DNA from: Erythrobacter sp047872805
GTDB taxonomy: Bacteria; Pseudomonadota; Alphaproteobacteria; Sphingomonadales; Sphingomonadaceae
Direction of reading: 5' to 3'
DNA: 64,000 nucleotides
Assembly: GCF_047872805.1 (NCBI RefSeq)
Contig: NZ_JBLQUK010000001.1
Coordinates: forward strand, 310,001 to 374,000
This document shows, piece after piece, positions 41,680 through 50,283 of this stretch; position 1 is the stretch's first letter, and every line of letters starts with the position of its first letter. Both the position numbers and the translations under genes were made by a program. The notes under the pieces are model-generated. The model made no database searches. It was not told the DNA's origin and was given only the letters and a program-made list of their open reading frames with translations.

Positions 41680-43299
41680 ATGAGCGACACCGACATCATC
41701 ATCCTGGGCTGCGGGCCCGCCGGAATGACCGCCGCGCTCGCCGCGCATGAAGCGGGCGCGCGGGTCACGATTGTCGAACGGTTCGACCGGATCGGCGGCA
41801 CCGGAGCGGTGTCGGGCGGAGTGATCTGGGTGGCGGATAATCCGCGCCAGCGCGCCGCGGGCATGGCCGACAGCCGCGCCGAGGCGCTGGCCTATTTCCG
41901 CGCCCTCGATCACGGCGATCTGGTCAATGAAACGCTGGAGGCTTTCGTTGACCAAGGCCCCGCAGCGCTCGCTTTTCTCGAACAGGCGGGCGCGCTCAAG
42001 GTCGCGCTGCTCGATGGCTATCCCGATTATTATCTCGACCGCCCCGGCGCAAAGCCCGAAGGCGGGCGCGCGCTCGACCATGATCTGTTCGCGCTAGGCG
42101 ATCTGGGCGAATGGGCCGCGCGCATCACCGCGATCGAAGAACCCAAGCCGATGATGCTGCGCGAAACCCCGCTGGGCGGCGGCAGCGGGATCGTGCCGCC
42201 CGAAGAATTGCAGCGCCGCATGGCGAACAATGAACGCGGCTTTGGTCAGGCGATGGTCGCCCGGTTGCTGAAAGCGTGCCTCGACCGGGGGATTGAGCCG
42301 ATCCTGAATGTCCAAACGCAGCGTCTGATGAAAGAGGGAGTGCGCGTGACCGGGATCGAAGGCCTGCGCAATGGCTCGCCCTTTACCCTCACCGCCAGCG
42401 GCGGGGTGATTGTCGCCACCGGGGGCTTTGAATGGGATGCGGATATGCGCCAGACTTTTCTGCGCGGACCGATGGACGCCCCCGCAAGCCCGCCGACCGC
42501 GCGCGGCGAAGGGCTGGCATTGGCGATGGCTGGCGGAGCAAAGCTGGGCAATATGACGCAAGCCTGGTGGGCGCCGACTTTGGTGATCCCCGACAATCCC
42601 TGGCCGGGAGGAGAGCGGCGCGCCGCCCCGGTGCTGATCGAGCGCACGGTGCCGCATTCACTGATGGTCAATCGGTCGGGCCAGCGCTTTTGCAACGAAG
42701 CGGCCAATTACTCGGCGCTTGCCGGGGCGTTTCACCAGTTCGACCCGCAGAGCTATGATTATCCCAACCTGCCCGCATGGCTGGTGTTCGATGCCAATTA
42801 TGTTGATCGCTATCCCATCGGGCCGCGCCTGCCCGGGCAGCCCGTGCCCGATTGGGTTACGCGGGCGGAAACGCTGGCGGAACTGGCTGATCTGATTGGT
42901 GTCCCCGGTCCGGCGCTGGCGGCGACAATCGCGCGCTTCAATTCTCATGCCGAAGCCGGACACGATCCCGATTTTGCGCGCGGCACCAGCGCTTACGATC
43001 ATTTTTACGGCGACCGCAGCAGAGAAGGGAGCGCCGTGACGCTGGGCCCGGTGGAGCGCGCGTCGTTCTATGCGGTGGAGATCCGTATGGGGCTGCTCGG
43101 CACCAATGGCGGGCCGCGCACCGATGGGCAGGCGCGGATATTGGGCCATGATGGCGATCCCATTCCCGGCCTTTACGGCGCGGGCAACGCTATCGCCTGC
43201 CCTACCGGCGGGATCTATGCCGGCGCGGGCGGGACTTTGGGTCCGGCGCTGACCTTTGGATATATCGCCGGGAGGAGCGCGGCGCGCGCGAACGGCTAA
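41680..43299 (+). CDS. FAD-dependent dehydrogenase, 3-ketosteroid delta-1-dehydrogenase-like
   Basis: A 539-residue flavoprotein. The N-terminus binds FAD (IIILGCGPAGMTAALAAHEA), followed by GGTGAVSGGVIWVADN, matching the SGG.xW pattern of the KstD/fumarate-reductase group. The C-terminus GIYAGAGGTLGPALTFGYIA parallels the Tyr-containing KstD segment, where that Tyr helps abstract the proton. LLGTNGGPRTDGQARI also fits. KstD introduces a double bond into ring A of 3-oxosteroids; whether this protein takes steroids or another cyclic ketone is open. The start has only a weak ribosome site. P450 and SnoaL genes follow. Confidence 0.85.
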   Translation: MSDTDIIILGCGPAGMTAALAAHEAGARVTIVERFDRIGGTGAVSGGVIWVADNPRQRAAGMADSRAEALAYFRALDHGDLVNETLEAFVDQGPAALAFLEQAGALKVALLDGYPDYYLDRPGAKPEGGRALDHDLFALGDLGEWAARITAIEEPKPMMLRETPLGGGSGIVPPEELQRRMANNERGFGQAMVARLLKACLDRGIEPILNVQTQRLMKEGVRVTGIEGLRNGSPFTLTASGGVIVATGGFEWDADMRQTFLRGPMDAPASPPTARGEGLALAMAGGAKLGNMTQAWWAPTLVIPDNPWPGGERRAAPVLIERTVPHSLMVNRSGQRFCNEAANYSALAGAFHQFDPQSYDYPNLPAWLVFDANYVDRYPIGPRLPGQPVPDWVTRAETLAELADLIGVPGPALAATIARFNSHAEAGHDPDFARGTSAYDHFYGDRSREGSAVTLGPVERASFYAVEIRMGLLGTNGGPRTDGQARILGHDGDPIPGLYGAGNAIACPTGGIYAGAGGTLGPALTFGYIAGRSAARANG

Positions 43300-44561
43300 C
43301 GGTTCTTCGCCTCGAACTCAATGTTGAGCTGTTTCAGGCTCCGCAGCAGAAAATGCGGGTGATAGCTGAAGTCGTTTTGCCCCTCGGCGAACCACATGTC
43401 CTCGAACCGGTCCACCACCGCCTGAAACCCCCAGGTCAGCTCGCGCCGGGCCAGCGGCGCGCCAAGGCAGTGGTGCGTGCCTGATCCGAAGGCCATATGC
43501 GCGCCAGCCTTGGGACGCTCCAGATCGAGCTTCTCTGGGCACTTAAACACCCGTTCATCCCGGTTTGCCGCGCCGTAACGAACATTGACCACCGATCCGG
43601 CGGGGATCGTTACCCCGTCGAGTTCCACGTCGGCATGGGTAAAGCGCATCAGCGATTGCACCGGACTTTCGAGCCGCAGCACCTCCTCGACGAAAGTGCG
43701 CATATGGCGGTCCGGATCGGATTTGAGCTGGTGCCACACATCCTTGTTCTCGATCAGCAGCTTCATCCCCGCCGCCAGCGCATTGGTGGTGGTCTCGCTG
43801 CCGCCGACAAAGGTATCGGCCATCATCTCGGCGTGGAGTTCATTGTCGTTGAGGGGGCGGCCCCAGCCTTCGATCACAGTGTTTACCAGCACCGAGATGA
43901 GACTGTCATCGGGGTGCTCGCGCAGGCGTTCAAAGATCGGCTGAAAATAATGCTGCGCCTCGATCTCGCGGTCGACCATGCCCAGATGCTGATCTTCGGG
44001 CAACATCATCGAGATGCGGTGGAAGAATGCATCGGTCCAGCCCTTGATCCGCCACATGTCGTCAGTGCTGGCACCCATTTGTTCGCCGATGATGAACAGC
44101 GGCAGGGGCACGCAGAACTGGCGCACCCAATCGCAGCGTCCGTCCCCCACAAATTCATCGATCAATTGATAGGCCAGCGTTTCGACGCGCGGGTCAATCT
44201 GCTTGATGCGGCTGGGTTTGAACGCTTCGTTGAACATTGCGCGCATCTGTTTGTGGCCCGGATCGTCGCGTCCGGCCAGCGTCGGCGCAGGGAGCCAGCC
44301 TCTCTGCTTGAACCGCTCTGCCACCTTGCGCCCGCGTTCCATGTCGACCGGGCTGGCGCGCATCATTTCATTATGCGCGGTCGAAGGGAAGCGCGCCGGG
44401 TCCATCAACACTTCGCGGACATGATCATAGCGGGTGACGACGTAAATCTGGGTGCCGGGGATGTTGTAAACCGGAGCCTCGTCGCGCAAGCTGCGATAGG
44501 CGTCATAGGGGCATTGCTGCACCTGCGGGTCGAACAGGTTGATCTGCGACGGGTCGTTCAA
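43296..44561 (-). CDS. Cytochrome P450 (second of two)
   Basis: A 421-residue bacterial P450 not closely alike to the first. I-helix GGSETT (253-258), ExxR at E293-R296, haem loop AFGSGTHHCLG with C365. The N-terminus NDPSQINLFDPQVQQCPYDA is typical of soluble P450s and follows a TTG with GGGAGG at ideal spacing; no ATG lies between the ribosome site and the conserved region. It overlaps the KstD-like stop by four bases, transcribed toward it, and diverges from a SnoaL gene. Redox partners are not in the window. Confidence 0.94.
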   Translation of the reverse strand: MNDPSQINLFDPQVQQCPYDAYRSLRDEAPVYNIPGTQIYVVTRYDHVREVLMDPARFPSTAHNEMMRASPVDMERGRKVAERFKQRGWLPAPTLAGRDDPGHKQMRAMFNEAFKPSRIKQIDPRVETLAYQLIDEFVGDGRCDWVRQFCVPLPLFIIGEQMGASTDDMWRIKGWTDAFFHRISMMLPEDQHLGMVDREIEAQHYFQPIFERLREHPDDSLISVLVNTVIEGWGRPLNDNELHAEMMADTFVGGSETTTNALAAGMKLLIENKDVWHQLKSDPDRHMRTFVEEVLRLESPVQSLMRFTHADVELDGVTIPAGSVVNVRYGAANRDERVFKCPEKLDLERPKAGAHMAFGSGTHHCLGAPLARRELTWGFQAVVDRFEDMWFAEGQNDFSYHPHFLLRSLKQLNIEFEAKNR

Positions 44562-44662
44562 TTTTCCCTCCCGAAAGTGCCTATGGCCACCAGCCCCGGA
44601 CCGGCGGACAATCGGGCCGATTGCACGGTTAGGGCAACTGGCGGATTGGGGAGGACGGGCGG

Positions 44663-45187
44663 ATGGATGCACGGCTACAGGAACTGCTCGACAAGCAGGC
44701 AATCGGCGAGGTGATCCAGCGATATTGCCGCACGCTCGACTGGCTGGACGATGCGGGCCAAGCGAGTTGTTACTGGCCCGATGCGGCCATCGAATACGGC
44801 TTTTTCAGCGGCAAAGCGGAGGATTTTCTGCCGGTGGTGATGGCCACCGAACGCAGCCTTGCGCGGCGCTGGCACATGCTGTCGCAGCCGCTCATCCGGT
44901 TTCATTCGGCGGTTTCGGCGAGCAGCGAGTGCTACGGCATTTTCGGCGGCGGGCGGATGCAGGAGGATGGCAGTATCGCCGGCGACCTGATCGGCGGGCG
45001 CTATCTCGACGAATGGGAGAAGCGGAGCGGCGAGACGGGCGATGAATGGCGCATTTCGGCGCGGGCCTATGTGCTCGACTGGAAATCGCCGCTGACCGAT
45101 CAACCGATGTTCGAACCCGATCCCGCCTTTCCGCTGCCGACCTACCGGATCGACGCGAGCGGGCATCCGGCCTACCGCGCGCTTTAA
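44663..45187 (+). CDS. SnoaL-like (NTF2-fold) protein
   Basis: A 174-residue SnoaL_4-type protein: LLDKQAIGEVIQRYCRTLDW, SCYWPDAAIEYGFF, then GDLIGGRYLDEWEKRSGETG and WRISARAYVLDWKSP. These end strands are typical for sphingomonad SnoaL proteins next to P450s. It diverges from the second P450 and converges with the next SnoaL gene, overlapping by four bases. No catalytic residues were recognised. Confidence 0.78.
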   Translation: MDARLQELLDKQAIGEVIQRYCRTLDWLDDAGQASCYWPDAAIEYGFFSGKAEDFLPVVMATERSLARRWHMLSQPLIRFHSAVSASSECYGIFGGGRMQEDGSIAGDLIGGRYLDEWEKRSGETGDEWRISARAYVLDWKSPLTDQPMFEPDPAFPLPTYRIDASGHPAYRAL

Positions 45188-45537
45188 CCCTCCGCCGGCG
45201 GGTCCATATAGTCGCGGTAATAGGTCAGCTGGCCGCCAGCGACCTTGTAAATGCCGCAGCCGCCGCTCGAACCTTCGGGGGTGTGCATCGTCCAGCGCGC
45301 CCAGCAGGCGCGATCATCGCCGTAGATTTCATCGACGGTGAAGTGGATTTTGCGCTCGCTCATCTCTTTCACCATCGTGGTCATGAAGCCGAGGATCGCC
45401 TCACGCCCTTGATAGGTGCCCCAGACCGGGTCCTCGACCACCGCATCCTCGGCGAACATCGGCGCCAGTCTGGTGTAGTCGCCGCTGTCCTGAACCTGCC
45501 AGAATTGTTCGATCACGCGCTGTGCTTCGCCTGCCAT
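45184..45537 (-). CDS. SnoaL-like / ketosteroid-isomerase-like protein
   Basis: A 117-residue NTF2-fold protein: QRVIEQFWQVQDSGDYTRLA, MFAEDAVVEDPVWGTYQGRE and YKVAGGQLTYYRDYMDP. This last segment recalls the WRDYFD ending of epoxide-hydrolase and isomerase members, but the complete LEH catalytic set is not present. The start fits the family N-terminus (MAGEAQRV); the frame extends upstream. It diverges from the AhpD-like gene. Confidence 0.78.
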   Translation of the reverse strand: MAGEAQRVIEQFWQVQDSGDYTRLAPMFAEDAVVEDPVWGTYQGREAILGFMTTMVKEMSERKIHFTVDEIYGDDRACWARWTMHTPEGSSGGCGIYKVAGGQLTYYRDYMDPPAEG

Positions 45538-45656
45538 TGCTGTCTCCCTTGCGCTGCGAACAATGCCACGAAGCGCGGCGCGACTGCCCCTGTGAAAATG
45601 TGGAGGGGCACAATGGCGCAAGGCAGGGGTATCCTGCAGCGCAAAGGAGAGCGATC

Positions 45657-46190
45657 ATGTCGACCATCGCCCGCGTATCCTCGGCTGTGCTGGGAGAGCC
45701 CGCGCATTTCGGCAGCGTGCTGGCGCATCAGCCCGCAATCGCCGCTGCCTTCACCGGGCTTTACGGCGCGTTCTGGGGCAGCGATGTGCTGTCCGCGCGG
45801 ATCAAGGAGGTCGCCCGGATGCGCAATGCACGCGTCACCGAATGCGGGTTCTGCCGCAATGTCCGGTTCGACAAGGCGGTTGCGCAGGGGCTGGGCGAGG
45901 AGATCGTCGACGATATCGACTGGGGCTATGAAACATCGGAGCGGCTATCCGATGCGGAAAAGGCGGTGCTCAAATTCACCGATGCCTTCATCCATGACCC
46001 TGAACTGCTGACCGGCGATGCAGAAACGGCGCTCAAACGGCATTTGTCGCCCGAGCAAATCGCGGAACTGGGCCTGGGGCTGACCCTGTTCCTCGCGCTG
46101 GCCAAGGCGCTGATCACGCTGGGGCTGGAGCCGGAAGCGATGGACCGCACCGTACTGCCTACCCCAGCGCCTTCGGAACTGGCGCAATGA
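45657..46190 (+). CDS. Carboxymuconolactone-decarboxylase/AhpD-like protein
   Basis: A 177-residue all-helical protein of the CMD/AhpD family. LSARIKEVARMRNARVTECG leads to the ECGFC pair, the redox CxxC of AhpD. The His that usually follows (CxxCxxxH) is replaced, as the segment reads CGFCRNVRF. Roles range from peroxidase to decarboxylase. AAAGGAGA precedes the ATG. Its stop overlaps the next gene by four bases. Confidence 0.82.
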   Translation: MSTIARVSSAVLGEPAHFGSVLAHQPAIAAAFTGLYGAFWGSDVLSARIKEVARMRNARVTECGFCRNVRFDKAVAQGLGEEIVDDIDWGYETSERLSDAEKAVLKFTDAFIHDPELLTGDAETALKRHLSPEQIAELGLGLTLFLALAKALITLGLEPEAMDRTVLPTPAPSELAQ

Positions 46191-46543
46191 ACGGCCCCGT
46201 TGCCGCAGCGCTCGCGGGATCGCCCGCTCTGCGCGAGCGATTCGAGGTGTTTCGCAGCGCCGCTCAGGAAGCCCTGGGCGAAGAGCTGACCGCGCAGGTT
46301 GAGCGGGTCGTGGCGCAGGTCCACGGGCTTGGCCCCGAAATGCAGGGTGGCATTGACAGCGCGGCGCTGGCCTATGCCCGCCGCATCCCGTTCGAACACA
46401 CCGCGATCACCGATGCAGAGGCCGCCGCGGTTATCGCTGAACTGGGCGAGGCGCGCTTCGTCGCCTTTTCCGTGGTGGCCGCGCTGGCCGACGCCGAATG
46501 CCGCGCTGAGAAGGTGCGTCTGCCGAGCCTCGCCGCAGGTTAA
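46187..46543 (+). CDS. Small helical protein coupled to the AhpD-like gene
   Basis: A 118-residue, Ala-rich, helical protein without a recognised domain or signal peptide (AAQEALGEELTAQVERVVAQ is representative). Its C-terminal half (ITDAEAAAVIAELGEARFVA) slightly resembles the final helices of CMD-fold proteins, which hints at a partner or second half of the AhpD-like protein. ATGA overlap couples it to that gene. It converges on the acyl-CoA ligase with a four-base overlap. Function not assigned. Confidence 0.6.
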   Translation: MNGPVAAALAGSPALRERFEVFRSAAQEALGEELTAQVERVVAQVHGLGPEMQGGIDSAALAYARRIPFEHTAITDAEAAAVIAELGEARFVAFSVVAALADAECRAEKVRLPSLAAG

Positions 46544-48105
46544 TTCACCGCGCGGTCTTTACCTTCCCAATAGGGCGCGCGCAGCTCACGGCGCAGGATC
46601 TTGCCCGACGGATTGCGCGGCAGGGCGGCGATGAAATCGACCGATTTGGGGCATTTGTAACCCGCAATATGCTGCCGCGCATGGGCGATCAGTTCGGCTT
46701 CGGTCAGTTCCTCGCCGGGTTTTACGACCACGCAGGCCTTGACCTCTTCGCCCCATTTTTCCGAAGGAATGCCGATCACCGCGACATCGGCGACCTTGGG
46801 ATGCGCATAGAGCGCGTTTTCGACCTCTGCGGGATAGATATTCTCCCCGCCGGAGATGATCATGTCCTTCACCCGGTCGTGGATGTAGAGATAGCCGTCC
46901 GCGTCAAGATAGCCCGCGTCCCCGGTGCGCAGCCAACCCTCGGCATCAATGGTGGCTGCGGTGGCCTGCGCGTTGTTCCAGTAACGGCTCATATTCTTGG
47001 ATGAGCGCGTCGCGATTTCGCCCACTGTCCCGGCGGGCACCGGATTGCCCTCCTCGTCGATGATCTTGATCTCGACGCCAGCCAGCGGCTTGCCGACGCT
47101 GCGCATCCGGGGCGATCCTTCGGGCACGTGATCTTCGGGATCGAGCGCGACGATTGTGCCGCTGGTCTCGGTCATGCCGTACATCTGCACAAACCCGCAG
47201 CCCATCACCTCCATCGCCTGTTTCATCAGTTCAAGCGGGATCGGTGAGGCGCCGTAGGTCACATATTTGAGGCGGCTGAAATCGACCTCGCGCACACGGG
47301 GGTGATTGAGCAATATCTGGATCGCGGCGGGCACCAGAAAGATTTTCGAGATGTTGAAATTCTCGATCAGGTCCAACGCCTTGGTCGGATCATATTCGGG
47401 CAGGACGATGGAGTTGGTGCCCGCCACCATCGTGCCGATTCCGGTGCCGGTGCCGCTGATATGGAAACACGGCATGGCGAGCAGCGTGACATCGCCCTGA
47501 ACCGGTTCCTGCCACGCCCGGTCATATCCCTCAGCGCGGCTCGACAAGATCGAACCATGCGTCATCACCGCACCCTTTGGCCGCCCGGTGGTGCCTGATG
47601 TGTAAAGCTGCAAGGCATCGTCATCCAATCCGACATCAGCATCCACCGGCTCCGCGGCAAACCCATCACGCCAATTGCGGTAATCGGTGCCGGAGTGGTC
47701 GGGAGCGTCGATCCCGATGATTTGTTCGATCCTTGGCGTGTCACTGCGCACCTGCGCCAGCACTTCGGCGAAACCTTCGCCCACGAACACGGTCCGCGCT
47801 TCGCAATTGGCAAGGATATAGGCAACCTCGGGCGCGGCGAGCCGCCAGTTCACCGGGGTCATCACCGCGCCGATCTTGGCCGCGCCCAGCAAAGCCTCAA
47901 AATAAAGCGGGTGGTTCTTGCCGAGGAAGGCGACCCGTTCTCCCTTGGTCACGCCTTGCGCGATCAAGGCATGGGCGACGCGGTCGCTGCCTGCGTCAAG
48001 CTGTTCAAAAGTGATGACTTCATCGCCAAAGGTGAACGCCGCCGTGTCCGGCGAGACACGCGCATGTTCGCGCACAATGTCGCAAAAGGAGCGGGCTTCG
48101 ATCAT
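46540..48105 (-). CDS. Acyl-CoA synthetase/ligase (long-chain type)
   Basis: Adenylate-forming ligase of about 521 residues. YTSGTTGRPKGAVMTH is the ATP loop, YGMTETSG the substrate-adjacent loop, WLRTGDAGYLDADGYLYI carries the ribose-binding Asp, DMIISGGENIYPAEVE the hinge, and RNPSGKILRREL the catalytic Lys. Of three possible ATGs the one after CAGGAC is used. It differs from the first ligase and presumably activates another acid of the pathway. It diverges from a hotdog thioesterase, a logical counterpart. Confidence 0.93.
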   Translation of the reverse strand: MIEARSFCDIVREHARVSPDTAAFTFGDEVITFEQLDAGSDRVAHALIAQGVTKGERVAFLGKNHPLYFEALLGAAKIGAVMTPVNWRLAAPEVAYILANCEARTVFVGEGFAEVLAQVRSDTPRIEQIIGIDAPDHSGTDYRNWRDGFAAEPVDADVGLDDDALQLYTSGTTGRPKGAVMTHGSILSSRAEGYDRAWQEPVQGDVTLLAMPCFHISGTGTGIGTMVAGTNSIVLPEYDPTKALDLIENFNISKIFLVPAAIQILLNHPRVREVDFSRLKYVTYGASPIPLELMKQAMEVMGCGFVQMYGMTETSGTIVALDPEDHVPEGSPRMRSVGKPLAGVEIKIIDEEGNPVPAGTVGEIATRSSKNMSRYWNNAQATAATIDAEGWLRTGDAGYLDADGYLYIHDRVKDMIISGGENIYPAEVENALYAHPKVADVAVIGIPSEKWGEEVKACVVVKPGEELTEAELIAHARQHIAGYKCPKSVDFIAALPRNPSGKILRRELRAPYWEGKDRAVN

Positions 48106-48209
48106 GATGTCCTGTGCCATATTCGCGGAAACTACGCGCAGGGCGCGCGCGGGGGCATTGGCACAATTCATAGCCGCCAGCGAGGCTGTCGAGGGTATAG
48201 AATGGCGGC

Positions 48210-48623
48210 ATGACCGATTTCGAGCTTCCCGATGGCTTTTCCCCGGCCGGCTTCTCGCCGGGTTTCCTCGACCACGGCGGACCGTATTTCCTCAAGGACA
48301 GGTTGGGCGGGCCGCGTCTGGTCGGGCTGCGCATTGTGCCGCATCACATCAATTATCAGGATGCGGCGCATGGCGGGGTGATCTCCACCTTCGCCGATGT
48401 CGCGCTGAGCCATGCGGTTTACGATGCTGAGCGGCCCCGGCTGTCGCCATCTACGATCACCTTGCAGGTCAATTATCTGCTGGGCGCGAAGCTGGGAGAC
48501 TGGCTGGAGGCGCGGGTGCGGATTGATCGGCTAGGCGGGCGCACCGCCTACACTTCGGGCGAGATTGTCAGGGGTGATGAGCCGATTGCGACGATGTCGG
48601 GGGTGTTTTCGATCCGCCGCTAA
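48210..48623 (+). CDS. PaaI-type hotdog-fold thioesterase
   Basis: A 137-residue hotdog protein. YQDAAHGGVISTFADVALSH contains the HGG and Asp of the PaaI/YbgC-like active site, and LQVNYLLGAKLGDWLEARVR the central strand. Such enzymes hydrolyse acyl-CoA esters, often to recycle CoA from stalled intermediates. It diverges from the acyl-CoA ligase and overlaps the SnoaL gene end by four bases. Confidence 0.87.
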   Translation: MTDFELPDGFSPAGFSPGFLDHGGPYFLKDRLGGPRLVGLRIVPHHINYQDAAHGGVISTFADVALSHAVYDAERPRLSPSTITLQVNYLLGAKLGDWLEARVRIDRLGGRTAYTSGEIVRGDEPIATMSGVFSIRR

Positions 48624-49159
48624 CCCAGAAACCGCGTCACCGCCGCCGTCGATGGGTCGCGGTCGTCATGATATCCCGAAGCGCCTTCGGGAGTGTCGGA
48701 CAGATCGACGCCTTCGACTTCGCGATATTCGCGCCAGTCATACAGGCCCGTGCGCCGCGCGATCCGCCAAACGCCGTCGCGCTTTTCAAAGCGGTCGACA
48801 TAGCGGCCCGCAACCACTGCCGAATAGATCTTGCCCTTGTCGGGGAACACTTCCGCTATCGGATAGCCCGCCGGGACCGTGTGCATCGCGGTCATATAGG
48901 TTTCGGTATGGCAGATATGGCCGCCTTCAAACCCGAACAGCGTCTGACCAAGCTGATGCTGTGTCGCCAGGCACGGGTCGATGATCGCGCGCGCCTGTTC
49001 GACAAAGCCGCGCCAGTCGCCCAGCACGGTGCCGAACTGAAACTGCGCATCATCGTGAAACAGATGGTCCATGATCTGCCAGCGGCGACGGTCGATCGCA
49101 TGGGCATAGGCGGTGATGATGTCCTGAATCGCGGCGCGATCCTCCAACGTTCCTGCCAT
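48620..49159 (-). CDS. SnoaL-like (NTF2-fold) protein
   Basis: A 179-residue SnoaL_4-type protein: LEDRAAIQDIITAYAHAIDR, FHDDAQFQFGTVLGDWRGF, YSAVVAGRYVDRFEKRDGVW and ARRTGLYDWREYREVEG. Its general plan matches the protein at 44.7-45.2 kb. The start used has GGAG eight bases upstream within the end of the MDR gene; a TTG overlaps that stop. Coupled to the MDR gene. Confidence 0.78.
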   Translation of the reverse strand: MAGTLEDRAAIQDIITAYAHAIDRRRWQIMDHLFHDDAQFQFGTVLGDWRGFVEQARAIIDPCLATQHQLGQTLFGFEGGHICHTETYMTAMHTVPAGYPIAEVFPDKGKIYSAVVAGRYVDRFEKRDGVWRIARRTGLYDWREYREVEGVDLSDTPEGASGYHDDRDPSTAAVTRFLG

Positions 49160-49161
49160 AG

Positions 49162-50157
49162 TCAAAGCTCCACGATAACCTTGCCGATATTGCCGCCAGT
49201 GAACAGCTTGGCATAGGCGGCAAGGGTGTTTTCAAGGCCGGTTGTTACATCATAGGGCATGACCAGTCTGCCCTTGTCATGCCAGCTTTTCAGCCGCCCG
49301 GTCAGACGTTCGCCCTGATCCATGAAATCGGGGCTGAAGAACCCTTCGACCCGCAGCCGCCGCATCAGCACCTGATCGAATTCTCGCGGAGAAGTGCGCG
49401 TACCGCTGCCGTAATCATTGAGCAGACCGCACACCGCGATCCGCCCGTAATGGTTCATCCGGGTGAGGACTTGATCGAGCAATGGCCCGCCGACATTGTC
49501 GAAATACACATCGAACCCGCCCGCCGCATCCAATTGCCCGCCGACGTCACCCGCCTTGTAATCCACGGCGCCTGTCAGCCCAAGCTTTTCGGTGAGATAG
49601 CGGCATTTGTCCGCGCCGCCCGCTATGCCCCAGACTTCGCAGCCGAGCAGCTTTGCGACCTGCACCGCCAGCACGCCGGTGGCGCCCGCCGCGGCAGAAA
49701 CCAGCACACGTTCGCCTTGGCGCGCTGCGCCGGTTTCCTCGATCCCCCATAATGCGGTCCAGCCGTTCATGCCGAGCGGGCCGAACCATGCGCGCCGGTC
49801 GGCGACATCGGGATCGAGCAGAACTGCGCCGGTCATCACGGCATCGACCTGGCTGTATTCGCCCCAGACACCAAAAGTGCGCACCAGATCGCCGGGGGCA
49901 AAGCCATCCGCGCGGCTGGCGACCACCTCGCCCACGACCAGCCCGGTCATCGGCGCGCCCACCGGCAGCGGCGGCTGATAGCCGTCCTCCCTGTCGGTCA
50001 GCCAAAGCCTTGTGCCCGCATCCATCGACAGCATGGCATTGCGCACGCGAATCTCGCCCGCGCCAAGATCGGGCAGCGGCGCGTCGACCAGCGCGAGCGC
50101 GCTGGCAAAATCGGTGCCTTGCGGGCGGCGTTCGATGCGCCAGAACCTGTTCATCAT
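49162..50157 (-). CDS. Zinc-free MDR-family NADP-dependent oxidoreductase
   Basis: Third MDR of the window, 331 residues: RFWRIERRPQGTDFASALAL, LSMDAGTRLWLTDRED, VLVSAAAGATGVLAVQVAKL as NADP site, and YFDNVGGPLLDQVLTRMNHY. No zinc ligands. Likely reduces or oxidises an enone intermediate. It overlaps the SnoaL gene and diverges from the NmrA-like gene. Two adjacent ATGs are possible starts. Confidence 0.9.
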   Translation of the reverse strand: MMNRFWRIERRPQGTDFASALALVDAPLPDLGAGEIRVRNAMLSMDAGTRLWLTDREDGYQPPLPVGAPMTGLVVGEVVASRADGFAPGDLVRTFGVWGEYSQVDAVMTGAVLLDPDVADRRAWFGPLGMNGWTALWGIEETGAARQGERVLVSAAAGATGVLAVQVAKLLGCEVWGIAGGADKCRYLTEKLGLTGAVDYKAGDVGGQLDAAGGFDVYFDNVGGPLLDQVLTRMNHYGRIAVCGLLNDYGSGTRTSPREFDQVLMRRLRVEGFFSPDFMDQGERLTGRLKSWHDKGRLVMPYDVTTGLENTLAAYAKLFTGGNIGKVIVEL

Positions 50158-50283
50158 ATCCGCCTTGTCCGGCGGCGCGGACGCTGCGGCAAGCCGCGCT
50201 TTTGTTAGGTCGCTATCATTTTGGCGTGGTGCGCAATCGCAGCCGCGTTCCTACTCTTTGGGTCAACAAGAGGAGAGGGAACA

